The notes under the pieces: model-generated
Database searches by the model: none
Seen by the model: only the letters and a program-made list of their open reading frames with translations
Told to the model about the DNA's origin: nothing
DNA from: Flavobacterium sp. SCGC AAA160-P02
Lineage (GTDB): Bacteria > Bacteroidota > Bacteroidia > Flavobacteriales > Flavobacteriaceae
DNA length: 42,195 nt
NCBI GenBank assembly: GCA_949541125.1
Contig: CATISV010000145.1
Coordinates: 1-42,195 of the forward strand
Direction of reading: 5' to 3'
Program-made: the position numbers and the translations under genes
Shown: piece by piece, positions 31,946 to 41,446 of the stretch
How the letters are laid out: every line of letters starts with the position of its first letter
How positions within the stretch are numbered: position 1 is the first letter of the stretch

Positions 31946-32872
31946 ATGAAAGTTACAGTTGTAGGAGCCGGTGCAGTTGGTGCTAGTTGTGCAGAATACA
32001 TTGCTATTAAAAACTTTGCTTCTGAGGTTGTATTATTAGATATTAAAGAGGGCTATGCTGAAGGTAAGGCTATGGATTTAATGCAAACAGCTTCTTTAAA
32101 TAGTTTTGATACTAAAATCATGGGGAGCACAAATGACTATTCAAAAACAGTACACTCAGATATTTGTGTTATCACATCAGGAATCCCAAGAAAACCTGGA
32201 ATGACTAGAGAAGAATTAATTGGTATTAATGCTGGTATTGTAAAAACAGTTTCCTCAAGTTTAATTAAACATTCTCCAAATACAATCATTATTGTGGTGT
32301 CCAATCCAATGGATACAATGACCTATTTAGTTCATAAAACTACAGGATTGCCTAAAAATAGAATCATTGGAATGGGTGGAGCTTTAGACTCAGCTAGATT
32401 TAAGTACAGATTAGCTGAAGCTCTGGGAGCTCCTATCTCTGATGTTGACGGAATGGTCATCGGTGGTCATTCAGACAAAGGAATGGTTCCTTTAACAAGG
32501 TTGGCAACTCGTAACTCTGTTCCAGTTTCTGAATTTATTTCTGAAAAAAGGTTAGCACAAGTATTACAAGATACTAAAGTTGGTGGTGCTACATTGACGG
32601 GTTTATTAGGAACCTCTGCATGGTATGCACCTGGGGCAGCAGTGAGTGGATTGGTTCAAGCGATCGCTTGTAATCAACTAAAAATATATCCTTGCTCAAC
32701 CTTATTAAGCGGTGAATATGGCCTCAACGACTTGTGTATAGGAGTTCCTGTTGTCTTAGGAAAAAATGGAATTGAAAAAATTGTAGAAATTGCATTAAAC
32801 GAAACCGAAGAAGCACACTTAAAAATATCTGCAGAAGGAGTCTCTAAAACAAATTCACTTTTAGAAATATAA
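31946..32872 (+). CDS. mdh: Malate dehydrogenase
   Basis: 'KVTVVGAGAVGASCAEYIA', 'SGIPRKPGMTREELI', 'VVSNPMDTMTYL', 'GMGGALDSARF', 'GGHSDKGMVPLTR'. Confidence 0.96.
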   Translation: MKVTVVGAGAVGASCAEYIAIKNFASEVVLLDIKEGYAEGKAMDLMQTASLNSFDTKIMGSTNDYSKTVHSDICVITSGIPRKPGMTREELIGINAGIVKTVSSSLIKHSPNTIIIVVSNPMDTMTYLVHKTTGLPKNRIIGMGGALDSARFKYRLAEALGAPISDVDGMVIGGHSDKGMVPLTRLATRNSVPVSEFISEKRLAQVLQDTKVGGATLTGLLGTSAWYAPGAAVSGLVQAIACNQLKIYPCSTLLSGEYGLNDLCIGVPVVLGKNGIEKIVEIALNETEEAHLKISAEGVSKTNSLLEI

Positions 32873-32890
32873 AAATTCATAAATAAATAA

Positions 32891-32913
32891 AAACCAGCTA
32901 AGCTGGTTTTTTT
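32891..32913. terminator. Intrinsic terminator after mdh, shared with the convergent fhs gene
   Basis: aaaccagc-taa-gctggttt followed by ttttt; A-rich on the other side, so possibly bidirectional. Confidence 0.88.
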
Positions 32914-32936
32914 GTTTAATTAATGATAGTAAGAAC

Positions 32937-34616
32937 TTATGAAAGACCTGAAATAACTCCATCTTTATCAATTAGCATTCCTTCTGATGCTGGTTTAGCC
33001 GGCAATCCGGGCATACGCATCATTTTCCCTAAAATAGGAATGATAAATTTAGCTCCAGCAGCGATTTCAATTTCTCTTACTGTCACGGTAAAACCTTCGG
33101 GTCTTCCAATTAACTGCTCATTATCAGAAAATGATTTTTGGGTTTTGGCCATACAAATTGCAAAATCATTAAATCCTAGGCGATTAATTCTTCGCAAATT
33201 TAGTTGTGCTCTTTTACTATATTCAACGGATACCGCACCATATATCTCTTTTGCGATGGTTTCAATTTTTTCTGTAACTGGACTTTTCCAATCATACAAA
33301 GGTCTGTATTGACTTGCTTTGTTTTCAACAATATCCACCACTACTTTTGCCAATTCTCTTGTACCATCACTGCCTTTGGCCCATCCCTCAGAAACTACTG
33401 CACGTACCCCTAAACTTTGACATTTTTGAATAACAAAATTTACCTCATTTGAGCTATCAGAAATAAAAGAATTAATGGCCACAACTGGCTCAATATTATA
33501 TTTCCTGATATTCTCTATGTGTTTTTCTAAATTTTTAAATCCTTCTCTTACGGCCTCTAAATTTGGAATATTATATGCTTCTTTTTGAATACCACCATGA
33601 TGACGTAATGCTCTGATAGTTGCCACTAAAACGACACATTTTGGGTTTAGTTTTGCAAAAGAAGATTTAATATTTAAGAACTTTTCAGCTCCTAAATCTG
33701 CACCAAAACCAGCTTCAGTTACAACATAATTAGACAATGTTAAGCCCATTTTTGTTGCAATAATTGTGTTAGTCCCTTGCGCTATATTAGCGAAAGGTCC
33801 TCCGTGAATAATCGCAGGATTTCCTTCTAAAGTCTGAACCAAATTTGGCTTAATAGCATCTTTTAGCAAAATAGCCATCGCATTTTCGGCTTTTAAATCT
33901 CGAGCAAAAACAGGTTCTTTCTTATAAGTAAATCCAATAAATATATCTCCTAATCGTTGCTTCAAGTTTTGAAAATCAGTTGCCATACATAAAATTGCCA
34001 TGACCTCTGAAGCTGGAGTAATATTAAATCCATCTTGTCTTGGAACACCATTAGCAGTTCCTCCCAAACCTATTGTAATATCTCGAAGGGACCTATCATT
34101 CATATCAATAACACGTTTCCACAAGATTGTTCTTGGGTCAATATTTAGATTATTTGTTTTATTTTGAATGTTATTATCAATCAATGCAGACAATAAATTA
34201 TTTGCCTTTTCAACAGCATTAAAATCTCCTGTAAAGTGAAGATTGATATCTTCCATAGGAACTACTTGAGAATACCCACCTCCTGCAGCTCCTCCTTTAA
34301 TTCCAAAAACGGGTCCAAGTGATGGTTCTCTTATAACAACAGTGGATTGTTTTCCGATTTTGTTCAATCCTTCGGATAATCCAATAGAAACGGTCGTTTT
34401 ACCTTCCCCTAATGGAGTTGGAGTCATAGCGGTAACCAATACCAGGTTGTTTTCAGATACTCTTACATCATCAATAAGGTGCAGTGGAAGTTTTGCTTTA
34501 TATTTTCCATACATTTCAATATCAACATCACCTACATTTAATTTTTTAGCAATATTCGTAATGTGATCGAGATTCTTCGATTGTGCAATTTCTATGTCGG
34601 ATGGCTGATTCGTCAT
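32937..34616 (-). CDS. fhs: Formate--tetrahydrofolate ligase
   Basis: 'LVLVTAMTPTPLGEGKTTVSIGLSEGLNKIGKQSTVVIREPSLGPVFGIKGGAAGGGYSQVVPMEDINLHFTGD'. Start at MTNQPSD (34616) preferred over ORF-track 34676. Confidence 0.97.
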   Translation of the reverse strand: MTNQPSDIEIAQSKNLDHITNIAKKLNVGDVDIEMYGKYKAKLPLHLIDDVRVSENNLVLVTAMTPTPLGEGKTTVSIGLSEGLNKIGKQSTVVIREPSLGPVFGIKGGAAGGGYSQVVPMEDINLHFTGDFNAVEKANNLLSALIDNNIQNKTNNLNIDPRTILWKRVIDMNDRSLRDITIGLGGTANGVPRQDGFNITPASEVMAILCMATDFQNLKQRLGDIFIGFTYKKEPVFARDLKAENAMAILLKDAIKPNLVQTLEGNPAIIHGGPFANIAQGTNTIIATKMGLTLSNYVVTEAGFGADLGAEKFLNIKSSFAKLNPKCVVLVATIRALRHHGGIQKEAYNIPNLEAVREGFKNLEKHIENIRKYNIEPVVAINSFISDSSNEVNFVIQKCQSLGVRAVVSEGWAKGSDGTRELAKVVVDIVENKASQYRPLYDWKSPVTEKIETIAKEIYGAVSVEYSKRAQLNLRRINRLGFNDFAICMAKTQKSFSDNEQLIGRPEGFTVTVREIEIAAGAKFIIPILGKMMRMPGLPAKPASEGMLIDKDGVISGLS

Positions 34617-34665
34617 TTGCGTTTTAGTTTTTTTTATATGTACCTTGTATCTCCTGAAAAGCAAG

Positions 34666-34673
34666 CAAATATA
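34666..34673 (-). promoter_or_regulatory. -7 box for fhs (TATATTTG on the minus strand)
   Basis: caaatata on the plus strand, about 50 bp upstream of the fhs ATG. Confidence 0.5.
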
Positions 34674-34707
34674 CATAATTTCATTAGGCTAATCTTTTTG
34701 TAAATAT

Positions 34708-34715
34708 TATATTTG
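34708..34715 (+). promoter_or_regulatory. -7 box for secDF (TATATTTG)
   Basis: TAnnTTTG match 38 bp upstream of the secDF ATG. Confidence 0.55.
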
Positions 34716-34752
34716 CACGTTTTAAAAAGAAGACGACTAAAATTAAACAAAG

Positions 34753-37740
34753 ATGCAAAACAAAGGACTTATAAGATTATTTGCAATTCTTTTCGGATTG
34801 GTTAGTTTATACCAATTGTCTTTTTCATTCTTTACCAATAAGGTTGAGAATGAAGCTAAGGAATATGCGAAATCTAGGGGAGGTTTAGATAATGGAAGAG
34901 AATTAGCAAAATTAGAAAAGAAATATCTTGATAGTGTAAATAACCTAGAAGCAATCAACTTGGGAATATCTCAATTTACCTACAATGACATCAAGAACAA
35001 AGAAATGAACTTGGGTCTTGACTTAAAAGGAGGTATCAATGCCATTCTTCAAGTATCTGTCAAGGAAGTGTTAATTTCACTATCAAACGATTCTAAGAGT
35101 TTGGTTTTTAGACAGGCTTTAAAAGCAGCCGATGAAGCTCAGAAAAATGATAATGACAATTATTTAGATTTATTTTTTACAGAATTTGAAATTGCTACTG
35201 GAAATAGTGGAATTAAACTAAGTGATCCTGAAATCTTTGGAACTAAAGCTCTTCGTGAAAAAATAAACTTCAATAAAACAACTGATGAAGTAAAAGAAGA
35301 ATTGCAAAAAGAAATTAATAGCTCTATAAATACTGCATTTGAAGTATTGCGAAGTAGAATTGATAAATTTGGTGTTACCCAACCTAATATTCAACGTATA
35401 GGAAACTCTGGAAGAATTCAAATTGAATTACCTGGTGCAAAAGACATTGAAAGAGTTACTAAATTAGTGACAAGTAAGGCTGAATTACAGTTTTGGGAAG
35501 TTTTTTCTAATGCTGAGGTTCAAAATTATTTATACTCAGTAAATGCTGTTGTTGCAGACATCTTAAAAGACGATTCTCCAGAGAAAGAGAGAGATATAAC
35601 TGAGTCTAATGATATACAAAGTATTTTAGATGAAGCTATTGACTCTACGGAAATCAAACAAAAAGATTTATTTACCTATTTAAGTATCAATGAGGCTCGA
35701 TCAGAACAACAACTAAGTTCAATGGTTGCCTTGGCAAAAGTTGGTGATACTGCTATGGTTAATAAACTATTGCTGGATAGAAATGTGTTGAATAAACGTC
35801 CTAATGAATTAAGAAATGTAAAGTTTTTATGGGATTATAAATCAACCCTTAGTTCTGATGGTTCGGATATAATTGCTTTATATGCCATCAAATCAAATAG
35901 AAATGATGCTGCTCCAATCCAAGGGGATGTAATTACGGATGCTGCTCAAGTTTTTGATCAGTTAAATAATCCAGAGGTAAGCATGGCTATGAACGGAAGA
36001 GGTTCTAGGTTATGGGAAAAATTAACTGGAGACAATGTTGGAGGATTTGTAGCTGTTGTTCTGGATGATTATGTATATACCGCTCCTTCTGTAAAACAGG
36101 CAATTTCTGGTGGAAGAACATCTATTTCTGGTGGAAGTATGACCGTAGAAGAGGCACAAGATATAGCAACCGTTTTAAAAGCGGGTAAATTACCAGCCGC
36201 AGCAAGAATTATTCAAGCAGAGGTTGTAGGTCCTTCTTTGGGAAAAGAATCCATTGAACAATCTACGCAATCTTTTATTTTAGCGATCTTATTAGTATTA
36301 ATTTGGATGATTGTATACTATGGTAGAGCGGGAATATATGCAAATATTGCTTTGTTGGTAAACATTTTATTCATTTTTGGAATTTTAGCCTCTTTTAATG
36401 CTGTGTTAACTTTACCTGGTATCGCAGGTATTATTTTAACCATTGGTATGTCTGTTGATGCTAACGTAATTATTTTTGAGAGAATTAAAGAAGGTCTTTC
36501 TAAAAAGAAAGGCTTAAAACAATCCATTGAAGAAGGCTTTAGTGTTAAAGGGGCTTTATCTGCTATTATAGACGCAAATATCACCAGTTTATTAACTGGA
36601 ATTATTTTATATGTTTTTGGAACTGGCCCTATTAAAGGGTTTGCTTTAACATTAATTATCGGTATTCTTACTTCGTTATTTACCGCGGTATTTATTACTC
36701 GTTTATTGATTGATGGAGCAACAGAAAAAGGGAAAAATTTAACATTTAATACTACCCTGTCTAAAGGTTGGTTCCAAAATATTAACATTGAATTTTTACG
36801 TAAAAGAAAGATTGCATATGTCATCTCAGGAGCAATTATTCTAGGAGGTATTGCATCAATTGCTAGCATTGGTTTAAAACAAGGAGTCGATTTTAAAGGA
36901 GGTCGTTCTTATGTTGTCCGTTTTGATCAATCAATGAATGCAACAGAAGTTGCTGGCTCTTTGAAAAATGTTTTTGAAAGCGCTCCAGAAGTAAAAACCT
37001 ATGGATCAGATTCTCAATTAAAAATAACAACAGTCTACAAAATTGATGAGGAAGGTAGTGAAGTTGATGAGGAAGTACAAAAAGCATTATTTACTGGTTT
37101 GAATCAGTACCTAGCTGAAGGAACAAGCTATGAAGATTTTAAGCCCGGTTTTGAAAAAGACGGTAATAATGCTATTATGAGTTATATAAAAGTTGAGCCC
37201 ACTATTGCAGATGATATTAAAACTTCTGCCATCTATGCTGTCTTTGGTTCTTTACTAATTGTATTTCTTTACATATTACTTAGATTTAGAAAAATATCTT
37301 TTAGTTTCGGTGCTGTGGTTGCCGTATTCCATGATGTTCTTATTGTTCTTGGAATTTTCTCAATTTTATATAAATTCATGCCTTTTGACATGGAAATAGG
37401 ACAATCATTTATCGCAGCAATTTTAACAGTTGTTGGATATTCTTTAAATGACACAGTGGTTATTTTTGATAGAATTAGAGAGTTCACTGGTATACATACC
37501 AAATGGAGATATACTGAAGTAGTAGATAAAGCATTAAGTAGCACACTAGGAAGAACAATTAACACCTCATTAACCACATTATTAGTAATGTTGGCCATCT
37601 TCTTATTCGGTGGAGATTCTATTAGAGGGTTTATGTTTGCTTTAATCATTGGTGTTATCGTAGGAACATATTCATCATTGTTCGTTGCTACACCTATCAT
37701 GTTTGATACTTCTAACAAAAAAGAAGTTAACAAAAAGTAA
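34753..37740 (+). CDS. secDF: Protein translocase, fused SecDF
   Basis: 'MNLGLDLKGGINAILQVS', 'GTGPIKGFALTLIIGILTSLFTAVFITRLL', 'GVDFKGGRSYVVRF', 'VVGYSLNDTVVIFDRIRE'. Confidence 0.97.
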   Translation: MQNKGLIRLFAILFGLVSLYQLSFSFFTNKVENEAKEYAKSRGGLDNGRELAKLEKKYLDSVNNLEAINLGISQFTYNDIKNKEMNLGLDLKGGINAILQVSVKEVLISLSNDSKSLVFRQALKAADEAQKNDNDNYLDLFFTEFEIATGNSGIKLSDPEIFGTKALREKINFNKTTDEVKEELQKEINSSINTAFEVLRSRIDKFGVTQPNIQRIGNSGRIQIELPGAKDIERVTKLVTSKAELQFWEVFSNAEVQNYLYSVNAVVADILKDDSPEKERDITESNDIQSILDEAIDSTEIKQKDLFTYLSINEARSEQQLSSMVALAKVGDTAMVNKLLLDRNVLNKRPNELRNVKFLWDYKSTLSSDGSDIIALYAIKSNRNDAAPIQGDVITDAAQVFDQLNNPEVSMAMNGRGSRLWEKLTGDNVGGFVAVVLDDYVYTAPSVKQAISGGRTSISGGSMTVEEAQDIATVLKAGKLPAAARIIQAEVVGPSLGKESIEQSTQSFILAILLVLIWMIVYYGRAGIYANIALLVNILFIFGILASFNAVLTLPGIAGIILTIGMSVDANVIIFERIKEGLSKKKGLKQSIEEGFSVKGALSAIIDANITSLLTGIILYVFGTGPIKGFALTLIIGILTSLFTAVFITRLLIDGATEKGKNLTFNTTLSKGWFQNINIEFLRKRKIAYVISGAIILGGIASIASIGLKQGVDFKGGRSYVVRFDQSMNATEVAGSLKNVFESAPEVKTYGSDSQLKITTVYKIDEEGSEVDEEVQKALFTGLNQYLAEGTSYEDFKPGFEKDGNNAIMSYIKVEPTIADDIKTSAIYAVFGSLLIVFLYILLRFRKISFSFGAVVAVFHDVLIVLGIFSILYKFMPFDMEIGQSFIAAILTVVGYSLNDTVVIFDRIREFTGIHTKWRYTEVVDKALSSTLGRTINTSLTTLLVMLAIFLFGGDSIRGFMFALIIGVIVGTYSSLFVATPIMFDTSNKKEVNKK

Positions 37741-37754
37741 TTTTTAAAATATAG

Positions 37755-37811
37755 ATAATAACCGTTTTGTTTGCACTGATTTTTAGTTCAGTATCTCAAA
37801 ACGGTTATTAT
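37755..37811. terminator. 15-bp perfect stem with long loop between secDF and hpt
   Basis: ataataaccgttttg (37755-37769) pairs with caaaacggttattat (37797-37811), followed by ttttt; the loop holds an inner actga/tcagt stem. Confidence 0.8.
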
Positions 37812-37838
37812 TTTTTACAATGAGTACAGTACCTTTGT

Positions 37839-38390
37839 ATGATGAGCAAGATTAAATTACAAAATCTATATTTTACCCCTTATATTACAGAAGAAGAAAT
37901 TTCTACTATAGTATCTTCCTTAGTTCATAAAATAAGTTTAGATATAGATGAAAATGAAATTCCATTATTTATTGGGGTTTTAAATGGTTCTTTTCTATTT
38001 GCGGCAGATTTTATAAGAAAATACAAACACAATTGTGAGATCTCTTTTGTAAAACTAAGCTCATATAAGGGGACTACATCTTCCTACACAGTAAATGAGT
38101 TAATTGGCATTAATGAAGATGTAACTGGAAGAACTGTAATCATTTTAGAGGACATTATTGACACTGGAACAACCCTTCATAAAATTTACGATTTCTTTAA
38201 AGAGAAAAAGGTAAAACAATTAAAAATAGCTACATTGTTTTTTAAACCCGATGTGTATAAAAAAGAATTACCAATAGATTATATTGGGAAAAACATTGAC
38301 GATAAATTTATTGTGGGGTATGGATTAGATTACAATGGATTAGGAAGAAATTTACCCGCTATATATCAATTAACAACAGACATAAAATGA
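37839..38390 (+). CDS. hpt: Hypoxanthine phosphoribosyltransferase
   Basis: 'PLFIGVLNGSFLFAADFIRKY', 'VKLSSYKGTTSSYTVNEL', 'VIILEDIIDTGTTLHKI'. Confidence 0.94.
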   Translation: MMSKIKLQNLYFTPYITEEEISTIVSSLVHKISLDIDENEIPLFIGVLNGSFLFAADFIRKYKHNCEISFVKLSSYKGTTSSYTVNELIGINEDVTGRTVIILEDIIDTGTTLHKIYDFFKEKKVKQLKIATLFFKPDVYKKELPIDYIGKNIDDKFIVGYGLDYNGLGRNLPAIYQLTTDIK

Positions 38391-38959
38391 AAAATATTGT
38401 ATTATTTGGACCTCCTGGTGCCGGAAAAGGAACACAGGCAATTATTTTAAAAGAAAAATACAACCTGGTTCACATTTCTACTGGAGACGTTTTTAGATTT
38501 AATATAAAAAACAAAACAGTGTTAGGATTGTTAGCCAAAAAATATATGGATCAAGGAGATTTAGTTCCAGACCAAGTAACCATCAATATGCTAAAAGCAG
38601 AAGTTGAAAAAAACAGTAATACAAATGGTTTTATTTTTGATGGATTTCCAAGAACTCAATCACAAGCAGAAGCTCTAGATGAGTTTTTAACATTGAAAGG
38701 GATGAAAATTAACGGAATGGTTGCCTTAGAAGTTTCTGAAGATGTATTGGTTAAACGCTTATTAGAAAGAGGAAAAACAAGTGGAAGAACTGATGACACT
38801 GATGAAGGAAAAATCAGAAATCGCTTTAATGAATACAATACAAAAACAGCTATATTAAAAGAATATTACACCGAAAAAGGATGCTATCATGGAGTTTACG
38901 GTGAGGGGTCAATTGAAGAAATCACCGAGCGATTAGTTGACGTTTTTAATACATTGTAA
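38387..38959 (+). CDS. adk: Adenylate kinase
   Basis: 'NIVLFGPPGAGKGTQAIIL', 'HISTGDVFR', 'GFIFDGFPRTQSQAEAL', 'GRTDDTDEGKIRNRF'; overlaps hpt by 4 bp. Confidence 0.97.
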   Translation: MKNIVLFGPPGAGKGTQAIILKEKYNLVHISTGDVFRFNIKNKTVLGLLAKKYMDQGDLVPDQVTINMLKAEVEKNSNTNGFIFDGFPRTQSQAEALDEFLTLKGMKINGMVALEVSEDVLVKRLLERGKTSGRTDDTDEGKIRNRFNEYNTKTAILKEYYTEKGCYHGVYGEGSIEEITERLVDVFNTL

Positions 38960-39008
38960 AATTCAATCATTTTTACAGACAATAAAATCAATGTATAAAC
39001 AATAAATT

Positions 39009-39998
39009 ATGACTGAGGGAAATTTTGTTGATTATATAAAAATATATGCATCCTCCGGAAAGGGAGGTAGTGGCTCTGCTCATCTTCACAGAGAAAAATA
39101 CATTGCAAAAGGAGGACCAGACGGTGGAGATGGTGGTCGAGGAGGTCATATAATTATTCGTGGTAATAAAGATATGTGGACTTTATTTCACCTTAAGTTT
39201 AAAAAGCATTTTAGAGCTGAACAGGGCGGTGACGGAAGCAAGAGTAGAAGTACAGGTAAAAATGGAAACGATATTTACATAGATGTTCCTTTAGGTACCA
39301 TTATACGTGATAGTAATACTAATAAGGTTGTTTTTGAAATTACTGAAAACAAGCAGGAAAAAATTTTATTGGAAGGTGGTATGGGAGGCCGTGGAAATTG
39401 GCATTTTAAATCCTCTACAAACCAAACTCCGCGCTACGCACAACCAGGAGTAGACGGCCTAGAAGGCTGGTATCAAATAGAATTAAAAATCTTAGCAGAT
39501 GTTGGTTTGGTTGGTTTCCCAAATGCTGGGAAATCAACTTTACTTTCTGTAATTACTGCTGCAAAACCAAAAATTGCTGATTATGCTTTTACCACTCTAA
39601 AACCTAATTTAGGAATTGTAAACTACAGAAATTATAAGAGTTTCGTCGTTGCAGATATCCCAGGAATTATAGAAGGAGCAGCAGAAGGTAAAGGCTTAGG
39701 ACATCGTTTTTTAAGACATATAGAACGCAACTCTACGCTCCTTTTTTTAATTGCTGCTGATAGTGATAATATTCAAAAAGAATATGATGTTTTATTAAAT
39801 GAACTAAAAAAACATAATCCAGAATTATTAGACAAACAACGTTTATTAGCCATCTCTAAATCCGATATGTTAGATGAGGAGTTGAAAGAAGAAATTAAAA
39901 AAGAGATTCCTACTAATGTGAAGTACCTTTTTATTTCTTCATTAGCGCAAATTGGTCTTAAAGAATTAAAAGATCAACTATGGAAAATGCTGAACTAA
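39009..39998 (+). CDS. obgE: GTPase Obg
   Basis: '[45 protein letters not shown]', '[16 protein letters not shown]', '[29 protein letters not shown]'. Confidence 0.97.
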   Translation: MTEGNFVDYIKIYASSGKGGSGSAHLHREKYIAKGGPDGGDGGRGGHIIIRGNKDMWTLFHLKFKKHFRAEQGGDGSKSRSTGKNGNDIYIDVPLGTIIRDSNTNKVVFEITENKQEKILLEGGMGGRGNWHFKSSTNQTPRYAQPGVDGLEGWYQIELKILADVGLVGFPNAGKSTLLSVITAAKPKIADYAFTTLKPNLGIVNYRNYKSFVVADIPGIIEGAAEGKGLGHRFLRHIERNSTLLFLIAADSDNIQKEYDVLLNELKKHNPELLDKQRLLAISKSDMLDEELKEEIKKEIPTNVKYLFISSLAQIGLKELKDQLWKMLN

Positions 39999-40465
39999 TT
40001 TTCCAATTTAATTTTTATCGGCAATGTATAGGCTGTTGTGACCGGAATACCTCTTTTAATAGCAGGATAGATATCTGGCAAAGCTTCAATACTTTTTTCA
40101 ATCATTTCCTGAAGCCTTGGGATTTCTCTTAATAAACTATCTGAAACTTTTATGGCTGATAATTTTACTTCTTTGTTAGATTGAATTGTAATAACTACTT
40201 CAATCGTTTCATCAATAGGATGTTTAAGCTTTATAGAATGTTTTTCTAAACTTTTATATATTTCTTGACGCATCGTTTTTCTAAAACAATTAGTCTTTTT
40301 AGATTTATCAATGAGTGTATCACATACTTTAAATGAAGGAGAAAAATCTACTGAAGTAAAATCTATATCCATATCAATTTTATCTAAATTCTCATTTTTT
40401 TCAAATGAAAAATAATCACAAGAAGTAAAAGAAAGCACTATACCTATATAAAAAAAATAACGCAC
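39995..40465 (-). CDS. Small lipoprotein with TonB_C-like C-terminus
   Basis: Lipobox 'LSFTSC'; C-terminal '[31 protein letters not shown]' resembles a TonB C-terminal domain; converges on obgE with a 4-bp overlap. Confidence 0.65.
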   Translation of the reverse strand: MRYFFYIGIVLSFTSCDYFSFEKNENLDKIDMDIDFTSVDFSPSFKVCDTLIDKSKKTNCFRKTMRQEIYKSLEKHSIKLKHPIDETIEVVITIQSNKEVKLSAIKVSDSLLREIPRLQEMIEKSIEALPDIYPAIKRGIPVTTAYTLPIKIKLEN

Positions 40466-40711
40466 TGATGATAAAATAAATTTAGGGTGAAATTACGCAA
40501 TTATAATGACTTTAAATACTTTATGTTCTGTGCTAAAAGAACCTATTACAATTTTTAATAATCAAACGCCAGTTAAAAAATGAGCTTGAAAATATCTATA
40601 GCTAATGGATTTTGACTAATCATTATTATTAAAAAAAGTAACTAAATGGATATAATATTTGTAACAAAAAACACAAAAAATCGTCATATATACAACAACA
40701 ATTAAGACTCA

Positions 40712-41212
40712 ATGGATGTTTTAATCCTTTTATTAGGAATATTGTTTATTATTCTTGGAATCATAGGATCCTTTCTACCTGTTTTACCAGGTCCCATAAC
40801 AAGTTGGGTTGGGTTATTATTGATACAACTCACTGAGTCGGTACCATTTGATTGGATTTTTATTGGAATTACTTTGGCTGTTGCAATTGTAATCTATCTA
40901 CTAGATTATATCATTCCAGCTTTAGGGACAAAAAAATTTGGAGGAAGCAAGTATGGAATCTTTGGAACAACAATAGGATTAATTGTTGGTCTTATTTTCT
41001 TTGGTCCTTTTGGAATAATTATCGGTCCATTTATAGGGGCTTTAATAGGTGAATTAATAAATGATGGCAACAATTCTTCAAGAGCAATCAACGCCGCTTT
41101 TGGTGCTTTTTTAGGGTTTTTATTCTCTACTGGAATCAAATTTATAGTAAGTATTATCTATGCGGGTCTATTTATCTCAACTTTTTGGGAGTATAAATCT
41201 ACTTTTTTTTAA
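40712..41212 (+). CDS. DUF456 domain-containing membrane protein
   Basis: 'LLGILFIILGIIGSFLPVLPGPITSWVGLLLIQLT' and Gly-rich TM pattern 'FGPFGIIIGPFIGALIGELI'. Confidence 0.92.
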   Translation: MDVLILLLGILFIILGIIGSFLPVLPGPITSWVGLLLIQLTESVPFDWIFIGITLAVAIVIYLLDYIIPALGTKKFGGSKYGIFGTTIGLIVGLIFFGPFGIIIGPFIGALIGELINDGNNSSRAINAAFGAFLGFLFSTGIKFIVSIIYAGLFISTFWEYKSTFF

Positions 41213-41216
41213 AAGC

Positions 41217-41325
41217 AAAAAAAAGCAACCCGTTTAAGGGAAGCTTTCCATTGGTTCACAAAACCAAGACACTTTTTTCAAAAAGTGCCAAAACAACACA
41301 ACAGTTACAATTTATAAATAAACTG
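41217..41325 (-). ncRNA. Candidate small structured RNA, about 110 nt
   Basis: On the minus strand: TTG-N20-TACATTTG promoter, then hairpins CAGTT/AACTG, CACTTTTT/AAAAAGTG and TTGGTT/AACCAA, ending in AAGCttCCCttaaacGGGttGCTTTTTTTT (terminator-like). No ORF fills it. Confidence 0.55.
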
Positions 41326-41329
41326 CACA

Positions 41330-41337
41330 CAAATGTA
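41330..41337 (-). promoter_or_regulatory. -7 box TACATTTG for the candidate sRNA (TTG 20 nt further upstream)
   Basis: caaatgta on the plus strand; fits the TTG / TAnnTTTG flavobacterial promoter pattern. Confidence 0.55.
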
Positions 41338-41403
41338 CTTGTTTTTTAAATTTCTAGCAATTTTTTTTCTTTTTTAACCTTAACATTCTTTTTAGCAAAT
41401 GAC

Positions 41404-41411
41404 TATCTTTG
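41404..41411 (+). promoter_or_regulatory. -7 box for lysS (TATCTTTG)
   Basis: TAnnTTTG match 36 bp upstream of the lysS ATG. Confidence 0.6.
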
Positions 41412-41446
41412 TGGCTTAAAATCATTTTTTCGATAAAAAATCCAAA

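Noticed and set aside
32923-33312. 129-aa ORF antisense to fhs, plus 33204-33413, 34342-34566 and 34743-34958
   Set aside because: Opposite fhs/secDF coding sequence; spurious reverse frames.
36318-36869. 183-aa ORF antisense to secDF (also 37269-37733, 36893-37087, 35218-35421)
   Set aside because: Lies fully inside the well-supported secDF frame; composition is that of a reverse-complement of TM coding sequence.
40852-41139. 66-aa and 77-aa ORFs overlapping the DUF456 gene
   Set aside because: Alternate frames of a Gly-rich membrane protein gene.
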